In this document: positions 58,178-64,000 of the stretch, one piece after another
Position numbering within the stretch: position 1 is the first letter of the stretch
How the letters are laid out: every line of letters starts with the position of its first letter
Program-made: the position numbers and the translations under genes
NCBI GenBank assembly: GCA_038228695.1
Contig: JBBRPA010000002.1
Coordinates: 1 to 64,000, forward strand
Origin: DASVRZ01 sp038228695
GTDB lineage: Bacteria > Verrucomicrobiota > Verrucomicrobiia > Chthoniobacterales > DASVRZ01
Direction of reading: 5' to 3'
Length of the DNA stretch: 64,000 nucleotides
Notes under the pieces: model-generated
Databases searched by the model: none
Seen by the model: only the letters and a program-made list of their open reading frames with translations
What the model was told of the DNA's origin: nothing

Positions 58178-59680
58178 ATGCAATATCCTACTGGTCCCAA
58201 TGATGGGCAGACTGGCGATCTGCTCCTCCCTTCCTCTTCGTCTCGCCGGACGAAAAAAAATCAGAGTCGAATAAAGAACTACGTTCTCGACACTAACGTC
58301 CTCCTGCACGATCCGAACAGCCTGCATCGCTTCGAGGACAACCATGTCTGGATCCCGGTCGAGGTTCTCACTGAGCTGGACAAATTCAAGAACGAGCAAA
58401 ACGAGCGTGGAGCCAACGCCCGCATGGTGCATCGTTCGCTCTCGAGCATTTTCGGCACGAATCGCGCCGCAGTCATTAAGGGCGCTCCGCTCCCCAACGG
58501 CGGGAGCATTCGCATCGCGGTCAACGACCGGATCAGCTCCAAACCCGACACCAAACTCAAGCGCTTCCAAACCCTCTTTCCCGAGAGCGGCGTGATCGAC
58601 AACCGGATCATCGCCAGCGCTCTCGATATTGAGCGCCGTTGCATGGATGGATGCCGCACCGTCCTCGTCACGAAAGATCTTAACATGCTCCTCAAAGCCC
58701 ACGCTATCGGGCTCGATGCAGAGGATTACCTAAACGATAAAGTGGAGCCCGAGGACTTCGATTCTCGCCTCGCCTGCATCGAAGTGGCGGCGCATGAGTT
58801 GCAGCGTTTTGGCAGTTCTCGCGTGCTCACGCTCAGCGACAAGCGAGCGAACAATGTGCTTCTGAACGAGTATGTTCTCCTCACCGTGGACGAAAATAAA
58901 CTCCTGCCTGCACGCCACATGGGCGACGGAATTTTCAAACGTCTTTCCATTCCTGCCGGTCTCGAAATTCCCAAGGGCATCACGCTCAAACCCGCCAACG
59001 CAGGTCAGCAATGTCTGCTTGACGCTTTACTCGATCCGACCATTTCTCTCGTCACTTGCTACGGCCAAGCGGGCACGGGAAAAACCCTCATGGCCGTTGC
59101 CGCTGGGCTCTACTCCGTTTACGAGCGCGTTTATAATGGAATTACGGTCAGCCGCCCAGTGGTCGCGATGGGCGATACGCTCGGATTTCTCCCGGGCACT
59201 CTCGAAGAAAAAATGCGCCCGTGGCTGCAATCGATTTACGATGCCTTCGACGTCCTGCTCCCGCAGCGATCATTCCCGCAAGAGGGGCGCAACGGCAAGA
59301 ACCGCAAACAACCCGAGCCCGCCTCCAGCGGAACTCCGCAGATGAAGCCTTACGAAAAACTAATCGAGCAAGGACTCGTGGAGATCGAGGCGCTTTGCTA
59401 CATCCGCGGACGCTCCATTCCCAATCGTTTCTTCGTTCTCGATGAAGCGCAACAACTCACGCCGCTCGAAGCCAAAACGGTCGTCACCCGCATGTCGCGC
59501 GGATCGAAACTCGTCATGGTCGGCGATCCGGCGCAGATCGATCATCCCTATGTGGACAGTCATTCTAACGGACTCGTCTTCACGCGCGACCGGCTCAAAG
59601 GACAAGCGATCACCGCGCATGTGCCGCTCTCGAAGGGCGAACGCAGCCCGCTCGCGGAGATCGGTGCGAGCTTGATGTAA
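58178..59680 (+). CDS. PIN-PhoH fusion ATPase
   Basis: A 500-residue protein. The N-terminal PIN nuclease domain starts YVLDTNVLLHDPNSL with D-x-N (about residue 38). The C-terminal PhoH domain has Walker A GQAGTGKTLMA and Walker B VLDEAQQ. In PhoH2-type proteins these two domains act together as RNA helicase plus ribonuclease. A short Ser/Arg-rich N-terminal tail precedes the PIN domain. It stands alone on plus, convergent with the SPFH pair. Confidence 0.93.
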   Translation: MQYPTGPNDGQTGDLLLPSSSSRRTKKNQSRIKNYVLDTNVLLHDPNSLHRFEDNHVWIPVEVLTELDKFKNEQNERGANARMVHRSLSSIFGTNRAAVIKGAPLPNGGSIRIAVNDRISSKPDTKLKRFQTLFPESGVIDNRIIASALDIERRCMDGCRTVLVTKDLNMLLKAHAIGLDAEDYLNDKVEPEDFDSRLACIEVAAHELQRFGSSRVLTLSDKRANNVLLNEYVLLTVDENKLLPARHMGDGIFKRLSIPAGLEIPKGITLKPANAGQQCLLDALLDPTISLVTCYGQAGTGKTLMAVAAGLYSVYERVYNGITVSRPVVAMGDTLGFLPGTLEEKMRPWLQSIYDAFDVLLPQRSFPQEGRNGKNRKQPEPASSGTPQMKPYEKLIEQGLVEIEALCYIRGRSIPNRFFVLDEAQQLTPLEAKTVVTRMSRGSKLVMVGDPAQIDHPYVDSHSNGLVFTRDRLKGQAITAHVPLSKGERSPLAEIGASLM

Positions 59681-59694
59681 AATCCCTCGTGGGT

Positions 59695-60621
59695 TTAGGT
59701 CAACGGCGGCGGCGTGGCTTCAGGAGCCTTCCCGGCCGCTAGCAGTTGTGAGAGCACTCCTCCGCCGGGCGGCACGAGCGTGATCTCGGCCTTGCCGGTT
59801 AGCAGTCGCTCTACTTCCAGAACGTCGAACAACACCTGGGCCACGCGGGGATCGCGGGAAATTTGATCGAGAGCGCCTCCCACCAATTGCGGACGAATCG
59901 CTGCCGCTTTGGCAAACTCGATCGCCGCTTGGCGTTCCGCCGTGCTCGTGATCACACTTACTTGGTTAGCTCCGTCCTGCTTGATCGCGGAGGTGACTTG
60001 GCGCAGGCGGTTGACCACTTTGCTTTCGATTTGGCGGATCATTTCCAGATCGCGGAAATGCACTTTGCGAATGTAAACGCTCCCCAGTTTGTAGCCCCAT
60101 TCCTGCGAGGATGCAGTCACCTCCGCCCGCACCGTCTGGCTCATGGTGTGGCGGTTCTCCAACATGTCGGCCAGTTTCATGTTGCTCAGGCAACGGACCG
60201 TGGCGCTGCTCACATTGGCCGCCAGCGATCCGCTTGGGTTCGCGTTGCGAAACAAATAGGCGACCGGATCGCTGATAAACATCTCATACCAGATTCCGAT
60301 CCCCATCGGTGCGCCTTCCTCGGAGTTCACCGGTTGGCTCCGAAGGTAGATTTGGTCGAGTTTGAGATCGAGGACGTGACATTTTCCAAGCCAATGCACG
60401 ATCAGCGCGGCGGGTCCGAGTTTGAAAAGAAGGATGTGAAAACCGGGTTCGTCGATGATTCCGATCACCTTGCCAAAGAGGACATAGACGTGCGCCCGGC
60501 GCTCCTCGATGATCACGTAGCCTCCTAGCCCCCGCAAAAAAGCGAGGAATAGGGGCATGGCAATGAACATGCCGAAAAACCCTACTGCGGTGGCGATCAA
60601 AAAAGAGGGTATGCTATTCAT
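59695..60621 (-). CDS. SPFH/band 7 family membrane protein (HflC-like)
   Basis: From ATG 60621 it encodes 308 residues. An N-terminal membrane helix (PSFLIATAVGFFGMFIAMPLFLAFLRGLGG) is followed by the SPFH domain (YVIIEERRAHVYVLFGKVIGIIDEPGFHI, VHWLGKCHVLDLKLDQIYLRSQPVN). Coiled-coil and C-terminal Pro-rich tail follow. It overlaps the upstream SPFH gene by eight bases. Such pairs (HflK/HflC-like) form large membrane-bound cages or modulate proteases; the role here is not known. Confidence 0.85.
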   Translation of the reverse strand: MNSIPSFLIATAVGFFGMFIAMPLFLAFLRGLGGYVIIEERRAHVYVLFGKVIGIIDEPGFHILLFKLGPAALIVHWLGKCHVLDLKLDQIYLRSQPVNSEEGAPMGIGIWYEMFISDPVAYLFRNANPSGSLAANVSSATVRCLSNMKLADMLENRHTMSQTVRAEVTASSQEWGYKLGSVYIRKVHFRDLEMIRQIESKVVNRLRQVTSAIKQDGANQVSVITSTAERQAAIEFAKAAAIRPQLVGGALDQISRDPRVAQVLFDVLEVERLLTGKAEITLVPPGGGVLSQLLAAGKAPEATPPPLT

Positions 60622-61600
60622 TATCCACCTCCAAAATCGCACGTTTCGCTCCGTCAAAAAGTCGCAGGCGAACGCTCCGTCGATAGGACTCGAGTGCATT
60701 TTTGCCCATTTTTTTGAGTTCTTGCAACTGGTTGGCCAGTGCGATGAGAGGTTCCATCTCGGCTTGCACCTTAAGTGTCTCGATCTCGACGGCGCGTTTC
60801 GAGAGGACGATTTTTTGGTCCGCTCCGGCATGGGCCAGGCTGATGTCGGAGGAGACGTGGTTGTGCGCAGTGTTGATCGCGGCAAGCGCGGACTCTACCT
60901 CGGGCGGTGGATCGATCCCGGTGATCAGGGAAGCCTCCAACTGAATCCCGTATCGTGCCGCTGAGGAAGCGCATTCCTGTTCCATCCGATCGTTCAGATC
61001 GCGGAGGTTTTTGCGCAAATCATTGATCGAAACACCGGCGATGCTCAGGGTGCTGCCGGAAACGGCCTCATCGGAGATCACGATCGGCGGCGCCTCGAAG
61101 TTGGCGATGCGTTCCCGCAATACGCTGATGAAATAACCCATCACGTGGATGATCGGACTGCGCACGGCGAAAAGGTAGGCGTAGAGATTGCGCTCGTCGG
61201 CTTTGTAGCGGATTTGACCGGTCAACCCGGTGTTCAGTTGATCCTTGGTAACCGCATCGAGGACAGTGCCGTTTTGGTTCGCCTCGGGAGTTTCGAGATC
61301 GTAAGCCATACTAATGGTCTGCGTGGCGATGGGCACCTTGTAAACGCGTTCCCACGGCCATTTGAAATAAGGCCCGCCGGGTTGAATGACACGAAGTTGC
61401 GGATAATCGTAACGCTCGCGTTCTTCCGGAGTGAGACTGGCAGAAATCGGATCGGTGCCGGTCGTTCCGCCGAGACGTTGGGCGCGGCCGAAACTAGTCT
61501 TCACCGCGCGTTCCCCTTGGTTGACCGTAAATATTCCCGCCGCGAGATAGCGGACCAGAAACCAAAGGATAAAACCGAAAAGAAGACCGGCTGGAACCAT
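60614..61600 (-). CDS. SPFH/band 7 family membrane protein (HflK-like)
   Basis: A 328-residue protein with an N-terminal membrane helix (GLLFGFILWFLVRYLAAGIF) and SPFH domain (FTVNQGERAVKTSFGRAQRLGG, then VIQPGGPYFKWPWERVYKVPIATQTISMAYDL). A coiled coil (VEIETLKVQAEMEPLIALANQLQELKKMGKNAL) closes it. It is the first gene of the pair on minus and would partner the downstream SPFH protein in a heteromeric ring. The GGPYFKWPWE motif is shared with HflK-type members. Confidence 0.85.
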   Translation of the reverse strand: MVPAGLLFGFILWFLVRYLAAGIFTVNQGERAVKTSFGRAQRLGGTTGTDPISASLTPEERERYDYPQLRVIQPGGPYFKWPWERVYKVPIATQTISMAYDLETPEANQNGTVLDAVTKDQLNTGLTGQIRYKADERNLYAYLFAVRSPIIHVMGYFISVLRERIANFEAPPIVISDEAVSGSTLSIAGVSINDLRKNLRDLNDRMEQECASSAARYGIQLEASLITGIDPPPEVESALAAINTAHNHVSSDISLAHAGADQKIVLSKRAVEIETLKVQAEMEPLIALANQLQELKKMGKNALESYRRSVRLRLFDGAKRAILEVDNE

Positions 61601-61725
61601 GGGAAGGTTTCTTATAGAAGTGTCGTCAGACTAACAAGACATCTTTTTGGAATGACTGCCTTGAGGGAACATCACGCATGGCATTCGAGTTGGCATATCT
61701 GCGGCTAGTCTGATTTTCTCGTTCC

Positions 61726-62502
61726 GTGAAGTTCATTCTGTGCTGCCTTCTGCTGAATTGCCTGACTGTTCACGCTCCGGCGCAATCATCCGCTCGTCCG
61801 CTTCTCGTCGCAACCGCTTCCGATCTGCAGTTCGTCATGCCCGATCTGATCGCGGTCTATGAAAAAGCGCATCCCGAAATCAAAATCAGCCCCACTTATG
61901 GTGCGTCGGGCAAATTTTATGAGCAGATCAAAAACGGCGCACCTTTCGATTTATTCCTATCAGCGGATGCCGCGTTGCCGGAGAAATTGATTGAGGCGAG
62001 CCAAGCGGAGAAGGCGGATTTTTTCCTGTATGCGGTCGGACATCTCGTTGTCTGGGTTTCAAAAACGTCGGCTCTTGATTTCGATGGAAAGGGGATGCAG
62101 GCGTTGCTCGATCCGACGGTAAAAAAAATTGCTATCGCCAATCCGGCGCACGCTCCGTATGGACGCGCGGCGGTGGCGGCGATGCAAAAACTCGGCGTTT
62201 ACGAGGCGGTGCAGGACCGAATGGTTTTGGGCGAGAATGTTGTGCAAGCCGCGCAATTTGCTGAAACGGGTGCGGCTGATGCGGCCTTGATCGGCTTGTC
62301 CGTGGCCTTGGCTCCGAAAATGATGGAGCGCGGCAGATACTGGGAAGTGCCGAGCGATGCCTTTCCTAAATTGGAGCAGGGCGGTGTCGTCTTGCGGGAG
62401 GCGAAGAACGCAGCGGAAGCGAGGAAATTCCGCGACTGGCTGCGAACGGAGGAGGTGCGCGCAGTTTTGAAGAAATACGGCTTCGCATTGCCGGAGGCGT
62501 AA
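61726..62502 (+). CDS. modA: Molybdate ABC transporter substrate-binding protein (ModA-like)
   Basis: From GTG 61726 it encodes 258 residues with a signal peptide (KFILCCLLLNCLTVHAPAQS). The fold is a type II periplasmic binding protein, with LLVATASDLQFVMPDLIAVYEKAHP, SPTYGASGKFYEQIKNGAPFDLFLSAD and ANPAHAPYGRAAVAAM, matching ModA. No modB or modC gene is adjacent, so it is an orphan or its permease lies elsewhere. The substrate might be molybdate, tungstate or another oxyanion. Confidence 0.88.
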   Translation: MKFILCCLLLNCLTVHAPAQSSARPLLVATASDLQFVMPDLIAVYEKAHPEIKISPTYGASGKFYEQIKNGAPFDLFLSADAALPEKLIEASQAEKADFFLYAVGHLVVWVSKTSALDFDGKGMQALLDPTVKKIAIANPAHAPYGRAAVAAMQKLGVYEAVQDRMVLGENVVQAAQFAETGAADAALIGLSVALAPKMMERGRYWEVPSDAFPKLEQGGVVLREAKNAAEARKFRDWLRTEEVRAVLKKYGFALPEA

Positions 62503-62512
62503 GAAAAAATGG

Positions 62513-62585
62513 CCCGCAAAGACGCAAAGGCGCGAAGGAAAGCAGAAAAAGCTTCTTCTCCTTGGCGTCTTTGCGTCTTTGCGGG
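62513..62585. repeat. Long near-perfect palindrome, 27-bp arms
   Basis: The left arm CCCGCAAAGACGCAAAGGCG (then CGAAGGA, 62513-62539) is nearly the reverse complement of the right arm (62559-62585), with two mismatches. The 19-base loop is AGCAGAAAAAGC-like. Elements with a GCAAAGACGCAAAGG core are scattered in many bacterial genomes as intergenic repeats. It follows modA by ten bases and might act as a transcription terminator or mRNA stabiliser. No T run follows, so simple termination is uncertain. Confidence 0.8.
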
Positions 62586-62666
62586 AAATTTCCTGGGTTT
62601 CGCAACGTAAATAGGCTTCCCAAAACCGCACCCATCCGTAATGTTTTCGAGCCGATAACACCGACC

Positions 62667-64000
62667 ATGAGCACTGCCACCGAAACCGCCCCGCCGCCCG
62701 TCACCCTTCTCAATGTCCAAATCGATGGCGTCTGGCATAAAATCGCCAAGGGCACCCGGGTCATCGAAGCCTGTTCGCAGGCGGGAAAATTCATCCCGCG
62801 CTATTGCTACCACCCCAAGCTTTCCTCTCCAGGCAACTGCCGCATGTGCCTCGTCGAAATGGGCATGCCGAAAATGACGCCCGACCGAAAAATCGAACTC
62901 GGCGAGGATGGTTTCCCGGTCATTAATTGGATTCCGCGTCCGCAAATTTCCTGCGCGCAAGACGTGGCCGAAGGCATGGGTGTCCGCACCGACTCGCCGA
63001 TGGTTCAGGAATGTCGTAAGGGCGTGATGGAATTTCTCCTCATCAACCACCCGCTCGACTGCCCGATTTGCGATCAGGCGGGCGAGTGTCGCTTGCAGGA
63101 ATTCAGCATCGAATACGGCCAGAGCAATTCCCGTTTTCTCGAACCCAAGGTCAAGAAGCCGAAGAACGTCGTCCTTGGGCCACGCGTGACCCTCGACGAC
63201 GAGCGTTGCATTCTTTGTTCGCGTTGCATTCGCTTCATGAAAGAGGTTGCGAAGGACGATGTGCTTGGATTCACCGATCGCGGGAGTTACTCCACGCTCA
63301 GTTGCCACCCCGACAAGGTGCTCGACTCCAATTACTCGCTCAACACGGTGGACATCTGCCCAGTCGGCGCACTAACTAACACCGATTTTCGTTTCAAGAT
63401 GCGTGTCTGGTTCCTCAAGGAAACCAAAACCATCGATGTGAATTGCGCGACCGGTTCTAACATTATTATCGGCGCTCGCGAAGGCCAGATCTACCGCATT
63501 ACGCCACGTGAAAATAATGCCGTAAACGAGAACTGGCTGCCGGATAGTCACCGTCTGAATTTCAAATACATCCACCGCACCGACCGGCTTACCGTGCCGC
63601 AAGTCCGGGAGAAAAATTCCCTGACCGAGGCGACTTGGGCTGAGGCCATTTCCGCTGCTGCAACGCATTTGAAGGCCCTTGGTGAAAAAGAAATTGCCGT
63701 TATTGCAAGTGGACGCATGACTAACGAAGAACTTTTTCTCGCTCGCCGTTTGGGGGAAGCGTTGAAAGTTTCTGCGATCGACGTGCTGCCGCGTGAAGGC
63801 GCTGCTGACGGTTTTCTGATTTCCGCCGACCGCAATCCTAACACTGCCGGAGCGAAACTTCTCAAAGTGGCCGGAGCCAAACCCGGCGCAAAACTTTCCG
63901 CGATCGCGAAAGGTATCAAGGCGGGCACGATTAAGGGCCTCGTTCTTCTCGGCGAAAATGCCGTCGCCGCCGGCATCCCTGAGGCCGATCTGGCGAAGCT
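62667..64000 (+). CDS. nuoG: NADH-quinone oxidoreductase subunit G, 5' part (runs off the window)
   Basis: A frame open from ATG 62667 to the window end, at least 444 residues. The 2Fe-2S N-terminal domain has C47, C58, C61 and C96 (PRYCYHPKLSSPGNCRMCLVEM). The next His-Cys3 cluster uses H128, C132, C135 and C141 (NHPLDCPICDQAGEC), and the 4Fe-4S set uses C181, C184, C187 and C231 (CILCSRCIRF, DICPVGAL). A molybdopterin-like large domain follows after about residue 250. It is part of complex I, feeding electrons from NADH to quinone. No other nuo genes are in view; they may lie to the right. Confidence 0.96.
   Translation, partial: MSTATETAPPPVTLLNVQIDGVWHKIAKGTRVIEACSQAGKFIPRYCYHPKLSSPGNCRMCLVEMGMPKMTPDRKIELGEDGFPVINWIPRPQISCAQDVAEGMGVRTDSPMVQECRKGVMEFLLINHPLDCPICDQAGECRLQEFSIEYGQSNSRFLEPKVKKPKNVVLGPRVTLDDERCILCSRCIRFMKEVAKDDVLGFTDRGSYSTLSCHPDKVLDSNYSLNTVDICPVGALTNTDFRFKMRVWFLKETKTIDVNCATGSNIIIGAREGQIYRITPRENNAVNENWLPDSHRLNFKYIHRTDRLTVPQVREKNSLTEATWAEAISAAATHLKALGEKEIAVIASGRMTNEELFLARRLGEALKVSAIDVLPREGAADGFLISADRNPNTAGAKLLKVAGAKPGAKLSAIAKGIKAGTIKGLVLLGENAVAAGIPEADLAK

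Overview
The window is a chromosomal segment of a bacterium with mostly high-GC, densely packed genes. The best guess is Verrucomicrobiota, of the freshwater or marine rhodopsin-bearing kind. Pointers are a DUF5069 protein, Uma2, a GxxExxY remnant, split pilin clusters and a complete proteorhodopsin/retinal locus. I reach this by recognising families; no search was run.

Region 1 (1-8.7 kb) is an accessory, defence-type island. It starts with a truncated FAD-dependent oxidoreductase gene whose 3' part is replaced by 12 degenerate 21-bp tandem repeats. Then follows an AT-rich three-gene cassette: a beta-class DNA methyltransferase, a PD-(D/E)XK-like nuclease and a MORC/MutL-like GHKL ATPase, best read as a restriction-modification-type defence system. 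Behind it lie a frameshifted remnant on the minus strand (possibly a conjugation ATPase), a HicAB toxin-antitoxin pair with a very short hicA, a DUF2283 gene, a glycosyltransferase, a Phd/VapC pair and a Uma2 gene.

Region 2 (8.7-24.6 kb) holds a COG0523 metal GTPase next to rpmB, a glycine-rich RRM protein, rlmN, a CzcCBA-type heavy-metal efflux operon carrying a GxxExxY gene remnant between czcB and czcA, an ECF sigma/anti-sigma unit, tlyA-nadK-PTS IIA, a structured non-coding stretch, and an RsbRD-type histidine kinase.

Region 3 (24.8-30.7 kb) is a type IV pilus/pseudopilin neighbourhood. It includes an unusual fusion of a basic tail, a receiver domain, a membrane helix and a PilN-like domain, followed by a PilO-like gene. 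Convergent to these are a PilX-like protein and two prepilins. Region 4 (30.8-44.2 kb) is mostly housekeeping: a renalase-like oxidoreductase, a hybrid kinase, uvrC, clpS-DUF2017, tRNA-Asp, a FabZ-like dehydratase, two glycosyltransferases and ychF.

Region 5 (44.4-50.8 kb) is a full light-energy unit: a green-tuned proton-pumping proteorhodopsin, an intergenic terminator, and then crtE-crtI-crtB-crtY-blh, all coupled by 4-bp overlaps. Together they make beta-carotene from isoprenoid precursors and cleave it to retinal. No ketolase or hydroxylase gene is present, so retinal appears to be the only product.

Region 6 (50.9-64 kb) is the nusA-infB-rbfA-nrnA-truB-ribF translation cluster, with a terminator-like hairpin in the nusA leader. 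It continues with a PIN-PhoH ATPase, an SPFH (HflK/HflC-like) pair, an orphan molybdate-binding protein, a long intergenic palindrome and the start of nuoG, which runs off the window.
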